Shown here one piece after another: positions 1 to 6,246 of a stretch of DNA of 9,968 bases. Under the pieces are notes generated by a model, which saw only the letters and a program-made list of their open reading frames with translations, did not search any database and was not told the DNA's origin. This DNA comes from Chlamydiota bacterium. GTDB lineage: Bacteria > Chlamydiota > Chlamydiia > Chlamydiales > VGMA01. The stretch covers positions 1 to 9,968 of the forward strand of contig VGMA01000056.1 in assembly GCA_016866575.1 (NCBI GenBank), given 5' to 3'. Position 1 is the stretch's first letter; each line of letters opens with the position of its first letter. Both the position numbers and the translations under genes were made by a program.

Positions 1-212
1 AAAATGCTTATTTAGTAAATAAAAAAAGAATATTATTTAAATTTTGTAGCCTCATTTAATTTCAAATATTTTATACAGATTCAATCTCTTAGCTCAATCA
101 ATTTACCCGGCTAAGTCAAAATAGCTATATGCTCTAAATAATAAGATTTTAGCCAAGACAAACGATGTTGCTTCGATAGAAAAATTCATTTTGCTGCACT
201 TCAAAAACACTT

Positions 213-1415
213 TTAAAGTTCTTCGGGCAAAGACAAAGTTACCATTTTGCGTAATATTTCATAAGGTTTGTCTTCTAAAGTTTCTTGAGTAGAATCTGAA
301 GAGAGACAAAAAGCATATCTCCTACTGCTATCTACTGTAAAAATTTCAGTCGAGCTTGCTCTATCTACTAAAACATGCTCTTCTTCTTTTTTTGCAGTGA
401 TATTTGTTACGGATCTAACTCGATTGATACACTCTTTGATCGCATTTTCAAAATCTTCGACAAAATAGAAAGGTACAATATTTCCACGTAGATCTTTGAA
501 GTACCAATCTCCGTTATGAGGGTTACTTTCTACTACGACTTGTAAATATTTGGCTGTGATTGCTAAAAGATCGTTTTTATGTCTAGAGGCATCTCCAGAA
601 GAGCGATAATTTTTTACATTGAACTCGTTTTTATCAGCTGTTGTAACTTTACCTAAGACAGCGCTGCGATTTGCATGAAATGTAAGCTTTCTTGTTGTTA
701 TAAGCATTTCATACATCGATTGATAAGTTCTTAATATCTCATCTTCTGGCTCTACATCTAAAGAGATGAACATGGCATCTTTACTAATGTAAAATCTTTC
801 TTTTAAATCTATTATAAAGGGAAGGTCTTTTAGATCAAAAAAGCCATCTTTATCAATACGATCTTGCAATCTAAATTTCTTAAGAATCTGACTACCATGT
901 GTTTCTAAAAAACTTTGATAAAACTCGTGATCAATAGCATGATCTTCTTCTAAAGATTGTAAATAATAAAGACGCCCTTCTTTCACATCTGTAAGTTCTG
1001 TATTTGTTCTTCTATCGATGAGTGCAAAGTGATTTGTAGAAACTACAGGTAAGGCGGTATGGATATATTCTTTAATCATCTGATCAAGATCGCTTAATTC
1101 TTCATCGTCTTTAATGGGATGAAAATTTCCCGTTAAATCCTCAAAAACATATTTGCAATGATCTTCTACTAATGGCAAAGCCCGATTGATTAGCCGCTCT
1201 GATAAATCGAAAACAATATTTGCGTGGATGAGCGCTTCTACTCTATTTTGATAATTTCTTCTTACAAATAACTCAGCTTCCGATTCGCTTAAAATCTCTA
1301 CGGGGATATTTCGATTCGATCGGATGCAAAGCATTCTTCCAGAAGTAATCACTTCTAACGCTAGATCAAATCGCTTATGTAAGGGTTGTGTGGGATCAAA
1401 TTTGGTCGTAATCAT
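213..1415 (-). CDS. Orphan protein with two copies of an unknown domain
   Basis: I do not recognise this 400-residue protein. It has no signal peptide or membrane helix and looks soluble. It is built from two diverged copies of one domain, at about residues 17-158 and 233-375, joined by a linker. Each copy has, in order, an N-R motif (SNR at 33-35, HANR at 247-250), a Tyr/Phe-rich strand ending in D-L with N and P after it (YVFEDLTGN at 89-97, WYFKDLRGN at 304-312), and a C-terminal strand-turn-strand (ALIDRRTNTEL at 131-141, VLVDRASSTEI at 348-358). The second copy ends in YAFCLSSD, which is nearly the same as YAFCFSD in the gene upstream. The ATG lies 8 bases after the stop of the upstream gene, with no obvious ribosome binding site, so I infer one operon and coupled translation. 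The function is unknown; a host-interaction protein is possible but nothing here proves it. Confidence 0.85.
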   Translation of the reverse strand: MITTKFDPTQPLHKRFDLALEVITSGRMLCIRSNRNIPVEILSESEAELFVRRNYQNRVEALIHANIVFDLSERLINRALPLVEDHCKYVFEDLTGNFHPIKDDEELSDLDQMIKEYIHTALPVVSTNHFALIDRRTNTELTDVKEGRLYYLQSLEEDHAIDHEFYQSFLETHGSQILKKFRLQDRIDKDGFFDLKDLPFIIDLKERFYISKDAMFISLDVEPEDEILRTYQSMYEMLITTRKLTFHANRSAVLGKVTTADKNEFNVKNYRSSGDASRHKNDLLAITAKYLQVVVESNPHNGDWYFKDLRGNIVPFYFVEDFENAIKECINRVRSVTNITAKKEEEHVLVDRASSTEIFTVDSSRRYAFCLSSDSTQETLEDKPYEILRKMVTLSLPEEL

Positions 1416-1423
1416 AGTATTTG

Positions 1424-2089
1424 CTAGTGTAAATGTACTCTTAACTCTTTGTAATCTCTTCTAAACATCATAGAATGCTCGTTTACTACCTCTTCTTCGC
1501 AAACGATTGAGGGGGCTAGTGTGTGAAATAAATGGTCTATGTAAACCATGTCTTTTTCCATATGATCAGAAAAACAAAAAGCATATTCTTTTCTGCCATC
1601 AATGCTAAGAAGATCCGTTTTTGTTTTGTTATCGATTAAGACAATTTCTTCTTCTATTTCGATGTTGCGGCGAATTTCTTTAAGCGCCTCGGACCCTTTT
1701 TCGAAGAGGACTTTCACTATTTGTTTGCGGATATTCGAATGCGTTGTTTCTATACAAGTGTTCAATACCTTCTCAAGCTGTTTTTTATCTGCGATTGAGC
1801 AAGCGTTATCGTTTAAATCGTAAAAGTAATACTCGCCAAGCTCTTCATTTTTTTTTGAGCTACTGTCTAAAAATCTAGATCTTAGTTCTTCTACTCTGCC
1901 TAAGTGACTGTAAGCCTCTTCTTGTGATCTATAGGCTCTGCGCAAAAGCAAATTGCGGTCTTGATCATTAGCAATAACCACTGAATGATCACGATTTGCA
2001 TGTATTAGTATTTCATGTCTACTCATCAACACCTCATGCATTGCTAAAGCAAGCTTTCTTGATTGATTGTGATTGAAATGAATATTCAA
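1424..2089 (-). CDS. Orphan single-domain paralogue of the downstream gene
   Basis: This 221-residue protein of unknown function has one copy (about residues 13-178) of the domain that occurs twice in the next gene. The shared landmarks are HANR at 30-33, YYFYDLNDN at 87-95, VLIDNKTKTDL at 150-160 and YAFCFSD at 169-175. A tail of about 45 residues with an acidic patch (CEEEVV) follows and has no match in the neighbour. No signal peptide or membrane helix is visible. The start is a TTG codon at 2089-2087. It is supported by a GGTGG ribosome binding site at 2096-2100, six bases upstream, and by the lack of an in-frame ATG nearby. A strong promoter lies about 45-70 bases upstream. It is the first gene of a two-gene operon that probably arose by duplication. 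Confidence 0.82.
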   Translation of the reverse strand: MNIHFNHNQSRKLALAMHEVLMSRHEILIHANRDHSVVIANDQDRNLLLRRAYRSQEEAYSHLGRVEELRSRFLDSSSKKNEELGEYYFYDLNDNACSIADKKQLEKVLNTCIETTHSNIRKQIVKVLFEKGSEALKEIRRNIEIEEEIVLIDNKTKTDLLSIDGRKEYAFCFSDHMEKDMVYIDHLFHTLAPSIVCEEEVVNEHSMMFRRDYKELRVHLH

Positions 2090-2132
2090 GAAATTCCACC
2101 TTTTTTAATAATTTTTTAAATGAATAGCGAGT

Positions 2133-2161
2133 ATTATAAGAAAATCAAGGGATTATAACAA
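2133..2161 (-). promoter_or_regulatory. Sigma-70-type promoter of the two-gene orphan operon
   Basis: On the minus strand the sequence reads TTGTTA (2161-2156), a 17-base spacer, then a perfect TATAAT (2138-2133). This is an almost ideal housekeeping promoter. Transcription would start near 2126 and give a leader of about 37 bases before the TTG start at 2089. It points into the two-gene orphan operon and away from rlmD. Confidence 0.7.
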
Positions 2162-2183
2162 GAAAGGTTTCAACTTTTAATCG

Positions 2184-2208
2184 AAAACACCAAAATTTGG
2201 GGTGTTTT
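2184..2208 (-). terminator. Hairpin after rlmD
   Basis: AAAACACC at 2184-2191 pairs perfectly with GGTGTTTT at 2201-2208 around a 9-base loop. It starts 10 bases after the rlmD stop codon. Read from rlmD, the 3' arm ends in TTTT, as in an A/U-flanked intrinsic terminator. It lies between rlmD and the promoter of the next operon, so termination is its likely role. The U-tract past the stem is weak. Confidence 0.55.
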
Positions 2209-2217
2209 AAAAAAAAC

Positions 2218-3510
2218 TCATTTAGAAAATGATGCTACTGTCTCTACATGCATAGTCTGAGGAAACATGTCAAATGGGCAAACGCTTTCTAAATGCCAGC
2301 CGGCATTTTTTAAATACTTTGCATCGCGAGCAAGCGTAGCAGGATCGCAAGAGATATAGACAATTTTCTTTGGCTGCATCTTATTTACAGCTTCTAAGAT
2401 GTTCTCTTCACATCCTCCTCTAGGGGGATTAAGAAAAACCTTATCATAAACACCTACTTTATCGATCAATTCCTCAGTAGCTCCCTCATGCCATTCAATA
2501 TTGTCCGTGCTATTGACTCTACTATTTTCTTTTGCATCCAAAATACTGCTAGGAGCGATTTCTATTCCGATCACCTTCTTAACGTGTTTGCTGATCATCA
2601 TTGTTAATAAGCCGATACCACAATATGCATCTAAAACCCTATCTTCTTGATTGAGTTCAGCAAGCTCCATTGCTTTTTGGTAAAGAGCTTCAGCTTGAAG
2701 GGTGTTCACTTGAAAAAATGAAGCAGCGCTTACTTTTACCTTGTAACCGCAAAAGTTTTCAATTAGGTAAGGCCTTCCCGCTACTGTTTCATATGTATCT
2801 GAAAATAAACTATTTCTATCTTCATCAACAATGCCTTGCACAACGCCTACAATCGAGGAGTGTTTTTGCATTAGATCGTGAGCTACTTTTGATAAATCTT
2901 GTTTTTTAGTCGTAAGAAAGAGAACAAGACTCTCAAGAGAATGTTCAGCTGTTCTAATAGCAATATGTTTAACTAGCGGAAGATTTTCGCGAAGAAGCTC
3001 AAGAATCTTTTCCCCCTGATTAGAATGGATGTAGCAATGTGACACAGCTACAATATCATGAGATCGTTTAGCATATAAACCGACCACTTTTTTCCCTTTC
3101 TCTAAAGCTACAGGAAGGACGATTTTGTTTCGATAGTGTAGCTGTTTTATCGATCCAGTGATTTTTTCAAAAGAAATATCAGTAAACCCCCCTATCCTTT
3201 CAAAGGCATTTTTGATTCTGAGCTCTTTTATGGCCAATTGCCCTTCGTACGAAAGGTGCATAATTTGGCATCCCCCACATTGATCAAAAACAGGACAAAT
3301 GGGTACAACTCTTTGAGAAGATGGCTGAATAATTTTTATTAAAACGGCTTTGGCATACTGCTTTTTGACTAAAGTAACTCGAGCTTTAACTTTTTCTAGA
3401 GGTAGGGCACCTTCAACAAAAACCGTGATTCCTTCAAATGATCCTACCCCTTCTCCTTGACTGGAGAGGTCTCTGATATCAAGCTCTATTTCTGATCCGA
3501 TCTTAAACAT
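2218..3510 (-). CDS. rlmD: 23S rRNA (uracil-5-)-methyltransferase RlmD/RumA
   Basis: This 430-residue protein has the full layout of the RumA family, which uses S-adenosylmethionine to methylate C5 of a uracil in 23S rRNA (U1939 in E. coli). An N-terminal TRAM-like RNA-binding domain covers about residues 1-60. The four cysteines for the iron-sulfur cluster are present: C72, C78, C81 (C-x5-C-x2-C) and C159. The FFQVN motif is at 265-269, the SAM-binding motif DAYCGIGLL at 294-302 and NPPRGG at 361-366. The catalytic cysteine is C388 in ISCDPATLARD, and the catalytic base is probably E423 in TMHVET. The length is normal and nothing is missing. RlmC or RlmCD specificity cannot be ruled out from sequence alone. 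It is divergent from the histone-like gene; the corresponding chlamydial gene is often named ygcA. No good ribosome binding site precedes the ATG. Confidence 0.95.
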   Translation of the reverse strand: MFKIGSEIELDIRDLSSQGEGVGSFEGITVFVEGALPLEKVKARVTLVKKQYAKAVLIKIIQPSSQRVVPICPVFDQCGGCQIMHLSYEGQLAIKELRIKNAFERIGGFTDISFEKITGSIKQLHYRNKIVLPVALEKGKKVVGLYAKRSHDIVAVSHCYIHSNQGEKILELLRENLPLVKHIAIRTAEHSLESLVLFLTTKKQDLSKVAHDLMQKHSSIVGVVQGIVDEDRNSLFSDTYETVAGRPYLIENFCGYKVKVSAASFFQVNTLQAEALYQKAMELAELNQEDRVLDAYCGIGLLTMMISKHVKKVIGIEIAPSSILDAKENSRVNSTDNIEWHEGATEELIDKVGVYDKVFLNPPRGGCEENILEAVNKMQPKKIVYISCDPATLARDAKYLKNAGWHLESVCPFDMFPQTMHVETVASFSK

Positions 3511-3513
3511 ACA

Positions 3514-3544
3514 AAGAGGATAGCAAAAAAAGGGATTTCCTCTT
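3514..3544. promoter_or_regulatory. Inverted repeat between rlmD and the histone-like gene
   Basis: AAGAGGA (3514-3520) and TCCTCTT (3538-3544) form a perfect 7-base inverted repeat with a 17-base gap. It sits in the 65-base region between the divergent starts, where both promoters must lie, so it could be an operator. A possible -10 hexamer for the histone-like gene (TACATT, 3544-3549) abuts it. Arms this short can arise by chance. Confidence 0.3.
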
Positions 3545-3565
3545 ACATTATTTAAAAAACTTTAC

Positions 3566-3571
3566 AGGAGG
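3566..3571 (+). promoter_or_regulatory. Strong Shine-Dalgarno site of the histone-like gene
   Basis: A perfect AGGAGG stands four bases before the ATG. It is the strongest ribosome binding site in the window, where most genes have weak ones. This fits an abundant protein such as a nucleoid component. Confidence 0.75.
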
Positions 3572-3575
3572 TCAT

Positions 3576-3776
3576 ATGTCCGATACTAAGACAGAAATTT
3601 TAGTGGTAACGAGCAAAGTGAAAGAATATGTGAAGAAAAAAGGGGATGACATGCGCTGCTCTGCTACAGTTCTTGAAAAACTTTCAGAGCTGATTCGTGA
3701 AGAATGTGATCGTGCAATTGAAATCGCTAAAAATGAAAAATGCAAAACTTTGATGGATCGTCATTTCTTTAAGTAG
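3576..3776 (+). CDS. Histone-fold protein (bacterial histone)
   Basis: This 66-residue protein aligns along its length with archaeal histones and with small bacterial histones of the Bdellovibrio Bd0055 type. A first helix spans about residues 12-21 (TSKVKEYVKK). The loop R27-C28-S29 matches the R-V-S that opens helix 2 in archaeal histones. A long second helix covers 29-53 and ends AIEIAKNEK, like AIKLARHAG. It is followed by K57-T58, equivalent to the conserved R-K-T of loop 2. Helix 3 is only a stub (DRHFFK) that ends the protein, as I recall for bacterial histones. A dimer that binds DNA non-specifically is expected. A strong ribosome binding site, AGGAGG at 3566-3571, lies just before the ATG and suggests high expression. 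The gene stands alone between rlmD and a hairpin. It is unrelated to the lysine-rich Hc1 protein of Chlamydia. The family call rests on motif alignment by eye. Confidence 0.75.
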   Translation: MSDTKTEILVVTSKVKEYVKKKGDDMRCSATVLEKLSELIREECDRAIEIAKNEKCKTLMDRHFFK

Positions 3777-3788
3777 TTTTAAATAAGA

Positions 3789-3823
3789 TGTTTATGGGTT
3801 TATGTTCAATAAATCCATAAACA
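3789..3823. terminator. Bidirectional terminator hairpin between convergent genes
   Basis: The arms 3789-3803 and 3809-3823 pair over 15 positions, all Watson-Crick except one G-T, around the 5-base loop GTTCA. The hairpin fills the 51-base gap between the end of the histone-like gene (3776) and the end of the convergent dsbB-like gene (3828), so it probably serves both. No long U-tract follows on either side, but the stem is A/T-rich and long. Confidence 0.65.
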
Positions 3824-3827
3824 CTTT

Positions 3828-4304
3828 CTAAACCAAGATATTACAAAATGTGATAACCATAATAAATCCGATAGCAATGATCCCAACAAGAGGAACATGA
3901 TGCTTCTCATTCGGCTCTTTAGCCGCCAAAGTTAAAAAATAAAGCATACAAACAGCTACCATTACACACACAAAAACTATGAGAGCCCACACAAAAAGCT
4001 CTAGACCAAATACTTTAATTGGATACGAAGGAGCATTAGCCCCTATGTAAAATGACATTTGCTTTAAAGAAACCGAAGCCCCAAAAAGGGCGCTAAAATA
4101 AGCAAGCGCATAGTGTGATGATCGCATTCCATAGCGCAAATTGAGCATCTCCCCCATCGCTACGCCGATCATAGCTAGGCGCTGCAACATGCAATAAACA
4201 CATTCATTTGCCCCAATTTGCAGCTGCATCATGTACGCAGCTGTTAGTATAGATCCTAAGACAACAATCATTAAAGCATTTGCATACTGTACTAAATATC
4301 TCAT
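3828..4304 (-). CDS. DsbB-like disulfide bond formation protein
   Basis: This is an inner-membrane protein of about 158 residues with roughly five hydrophobic helices. The family mark is ECVYCMLQR just before the second helix, the C-x2-C-x2-Q-R motif of DsbB/BdbC proteins. These pass electrons from a periplasmic thiol oxidase to quinone. The loop before the fourth helix (FYIGANAPSYPIKVFGLEL), where classical DsbB has a second cysteine pair, has no cysteine. I believe this also holds for a DsbB subfamily whose genes lie beside a short hydrophobic protein, as here. I place the start at the ATG at 4304 because it overlaps the TGA of the upstream small gene (ATGA), typical of coupled translation; an ATG three codons upstream (4313) is also possible. 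It is convergent with the histone-like gene. Confidence 0.8.
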   Translation of the reverse strand: MRYLVQYANALMIVVLGSILTAAYMMQLQIGANECVYCMLQRLAMIGVAMGEMLNLRYGMRSSHYALAYFSALFGASVSLKQMSFYIGANAPSYPIKVFGLELFVWALIVFVCVMVAVCMLYFLTLAAKEPNEKHHVPLVGIIAIGFIMVITFCNILV

Positions 4305-4429
4305 AAATAGCATGCAAACACTCCCATCGAAGCAATAAGAACTCCTATTGTCAAAACGATCGAGGTTTTTCTATAACCAATCAATAAACAGGCTTGGGCG
4401 ATAAAAATTCCAATGAATAAAAGGGTCAT
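4301..4429 (-). CDS. Small two-helix membrane protein coupled to dsbB
   Basis: This 42-residue frame begins at ATG 4429 (MTLLFIGIFIAQACLL) and ends in a TGA that overlaps the ATG of the dsbB-like gene by ATGA. It encodes two hydrophobic segments (about 2-18 and 24-42) separated by the short polar turn GYRKTS. Size, layout and position match the short hydrophobic proteins (DUF5993 type, from memory) found upstream of DsbB genes that lack the second cysteine pair. It may be a subunit or stabiliser of the oxidoreductase; that role is inferred. The ribosome binding site is weak. A possible promoter (TTGTCA at 4465-4460, then TATGTA at 4442-4437) would leave almost no leader. Confidence 0.6.
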   Translation of the reverse strand: MTLLFIGIFIAQACLLIGYRKTSIVLTIGVLIASMGVFACYL

Positions 4430-4458
4430 ACAACTCTACATAATGAACTATCTTTTTA

Positions 4459-4481
4459 TTGACAACCTCATTTAGTATCTT
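4459..4481 (+). promoter_or_regulatory. Possible promoter of the TPP riboswitch transcript
   Basis: A perfect -35 hexamer TTGACA (4459-4464) and a -10-like TATCTT (4476-4481) precede the aptamer. Starting from TATCTT, transcription would begin near 4488, exactly where the aptamer needs it. The spacing between the two hexamers is only 11 bases, so they cannot both be used in the normal way. Confidence 0.3.
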
Positions 4482-4485
4482 TGCC

Positions 4486-4573
4486 AGTCACCAGGGGTGC
4501 TTTTACAGCTGAAAGGTTTTTATCAACCAACCCTTAATAACTCGATCTAGATAATACTAGCGTTAGGAGTGTG
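4486..4573 (+). promoter_or_regulatory. TPP (thiamine pyrophosphate) riboswitch
   Basis: The core of the THI box is plain: CCAGGGGTGC (4491-4500), GCTGAAAGG (4508-4516), ACCCTTAATAACTCGATCTAG (from 4530; 21 bases in all, of which ACCCTT and GATCTAG are the key parts), then ATAATACTAGCG (4551-4562) and TTAGGAG (4563-4569). GGGT (4495-4498) pairs with ACCC (4530-4533), and CTAG (4547-4550) with CTAG (4557-4560) around the conserved TAATA. ACTC (4540-4543) can pair with GAGT (4567-4570), and CAC (4489-4491) with GTG (4571-4573). The last paired strand contains AGGAG, the ribosome binding site of the next gene, so TPP binding would hide it and block translation. No separate terminator is present. 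The downstream gene is a transporter, so low thiamine should switch its expression on. Confidence 0.9.
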
Positions 4574-4576
4574 CAT

Positions 4577-5787
4577 CTGAAAAAAATCTATTTAGCTACT
4601 GTATTGGCAATCTGCTCGAGCACTACGATCTAGCTCTATTCGGCCTAACAGCTCACATACTATCGAATCTGTTTTTCCCCCATTGCGGCCCTGCAGATGC
4701 CCTGATGTACACCTATGCCATTTTTTTTATTGGCCTCATCTCTGCTCCCGTAGGTTCTATGGTTTTTGGCTTAATCGGAGATTATCGAGGAAGAAAAGAG
4801 GCTTTAATTCTCTCAATAATAGGCACTGCCATAGCTACAGGAGCTATTGCTTTTATCCCTACTTATAAAGATTGCGGCTTACTAGCCCCTTCTCTTCTTT
4901 TATTGTGTAGATTGCTTCAAGGATTTTTTGCAGCAGGAGAGTCAGCAGGTGGCGTGATTGTTCTTTTAGAAGAAAGCGAAGAAAAAAATCGCAGTTTTCT
5001 CAGTAGTTGCTTTGACAGCTCTACTGTACTAGGGGTGCTTTTTTGCTCTTTGATCGTCACTATTTTTTCTAAAGCCAATTGGCTTGATGATCACTGGAGA
5101 ATCCTTTATGGTATCGGCTCTTTAGTTGCAATTTTTGGCGCAGTCTTTAGAAACTATTTGCCAGATCAAGACAAAAAGCCGCAAATGATCTCATCTCAAG
5201 CTCCTTTAACCCCCTTTATTTGCATTTTCTTCGCTTCTGCACTCTCTTACACGACCTACAACATTTCATTTACTCTAATGACAGGATATGTACCTTTAAT
5301 CTCTTCTATACCTTCAAAATATCTTGTTGAAAGCAATACAATCTTGCTTTTTATCGATTTATGTCTCTTGCCTATCTTTGGCTACATTTGCTTTCACATC
5401 AAAAGAGAATGGGTAATGCTTTTATCTACTTTCCTTCTTTCGATCTTATCTATTCCCCTATTTTATCTTTTGAATACCCCCACACCAGCGAAAATATTCC
5501 TTTTACGATTATCTCTTATCATACTTGGCTCAGCATTTGCAGCGCCATTATATGCATGGGCTACTAGTTTAACAGAAACAAAATGGCGATACAGAACATT
5601 AGCACTAGCCACAACATTTGGCGGACTTTTCATCGGCAAACCGACAAGCTTTGTCTGTTTATGGATCTACAATATTACAAAATGGGTTTACGCACCCGGC
5701 GTTTACTTATTAGCTGTATCTTTAGCTGCTTTTTTTAGCATCCTGTACTCGCTAAAATTTCAAAAAAAAATTATACAAAATCTATAA
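4577..5787 (+). pseudogene. TPP-controlled MFS transporter (MHS family), 5' frame disrupted
   Basis: The body is a 12-helix major facilitator related to ProP/MHS transporters: GNLLEHYDLALFG near the N-terminus, the loop 2-3 motif GDYRGRKEAL and RLLQGFFAAGESAGG in helix 4. The TPP riboswitch implies that thiamine or a precursor is the substrate. The start is damaged. The best-placed codon after AGGAG (4565-4569) is CTG at 4577, seven bases on, which opens as (M)KKIYLATV. That frame stops at TAG 4631-4633. The conserved IGNLLEHYD continues in another frame from 4603, open from there to 5787. One extra base near 4602, or one extra A in the run at 4580-4586, would join them into about 403 residues. 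An internal ATG at 4705 would give 360 residues without helix 1. Either the gene is a recent pseudogene, it is rescued by slippage on the A run, or a base is missing from the assembly. Otherwise the gene is intact. Confidence 0.75.
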
Positions 5788-5849
5788 AAGGTCTTGATTA
5801 AAAGCTTACAATCGAGTTATCGTTAGCCCGCTTAACCAAAGGCATCTAT

Positions 5850-6089
5850 ATGGAACAAAATCAAGAGTGGGCAGAATCTTTTTTTCAAGAAGTAGAAAAA
5901 TTGATCGACAAGCATTCAGATAGAATCCCTGAAATGGTTTCTATCCTTCAAACAGTAGTTGTTGCTTTAACATGCGATATGACAGAAACTATGGAAGAAG
6001 CAAGAGAAGTGCTTCACACTATGGTAGATGATTGCATCGATGAAGTAGAAAATCAAGAAGAGCTCGAAACAACTTCTTCAGAAACCTAA
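5850..6089 (+). CDS. Small acidic helical orphan protein
   Basis: This protein of 79 residues is predicted soluble, strongly acidic and almost wholly helical (EWAESFFQEVEKLIDKHSDR, later ETMEEAREVLHTMVDDCIDE), with a glutamate- and serine-rich tail. I do not recognise the family. The helices alternate charged and hydrophobic faces, so it probably forms a bundle or dimer; an adaptor or small chaperone is conceivable but unproven. AAAGG about ten bases before the ATG serves as a ribosome binding site. A candidate promoter TTGATT (5794-5799), 17 bases, TTATCG (5817-5822) lies upstream, and a clear terminator follows, so it looks like a single-gene unit between two vitamin transporters. Confidence 0.75.
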   Translation: MEQNQEWAESFFQEVEKLIDKHSDRIPEMVSILQTVVVALTCDMTETMEEAREVLHTMVDDCIDEVENQEELETTSSET

Positions 6090-6100
6090 TCTATTTTTTT

Positions 6101-6127
6101 AAGGGCCATCCTGATTGGCCCTTTTTC
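6101..6127 (+). terminator. Rho-independent terminator of the 79-residue gene
   Basis: AAGGGCCA (6101-6108) and TGGCCCTT (6116-6123) pair perfectly around the 7-base loop TCCTGAT, and the tail runs on as TTTCT. A GC-rich stem followed by a T-run 11 bases after the stop codon is the classic form. Confidence 0.88.
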
Positions 6128-6166
6128 TATTTTTCTTTTACATTCTACCTTGAATTAGAAAAGCTG

Positions 6167-6246
6167 GTTAGCGAAAATAAGGCTCATGGTAAAACCCCGA
6201 TTTTTCGGGACCAGATGGACCGCACCAATACTAACAAGGATCTTTC
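6167..6246 (+). promoter_or_regulatory. Structured leader of bioY
   Basis: The stretch before bioY can fold. CCCGA (6196-6200) pairs with TCGGG (6205-6209) around TTTT. Below that, TGGT (6187-6190) pairs with ACCA (6210-6213) across a 5-base bulge. GTTAG (6167-6171) can close the whole element with CTAAC (6231-6235), which directly abuts the bioY ribosome binding site AAGGA (6236-6240). Folding could therefore change access to the start. It does not match the TPP, FMN, cobalamin or preQ1 riboswitch patterns I know, and I see no standard BirA operator. Regulation is inferred only. Confidence 0.4.

Noticed and set aside
88..115. CTTAGC/GCTAAG inverted repeat in the left-edge non-coding stretch, with a tRNA-like TAGCTCA
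   Set aside because: Only 6 base pairs with a 16-base loop, no T-run, and no acceptor, anticodon or T-arm that would make a tRNA.
1602..1823. Plus-strand open frame of 73 codons
   Set aside because: Antisense to a well-supported gene, with low-complexity serine and leucine content and no ribosome binding site.
2670..2909. Plus-strand open frame of 79 codons
   Set aside because: Lies wholly antisense to rlmD, whose motifs are unambiguous.
4683..4868. Plus-strand frame rich in Cys and Arg overlapping the MFS gene
   Set aside because: Out-of-frame shadow of the transporter helices; the transporter frame carries the family motifs.
6141..6246. BirA operator or known riboswitch ahead of bioY
   Set aside because: No palindrome of the GTAAACC type and no match to riboswitch consensus sequences I know; kept only as an unassigned structured leader.
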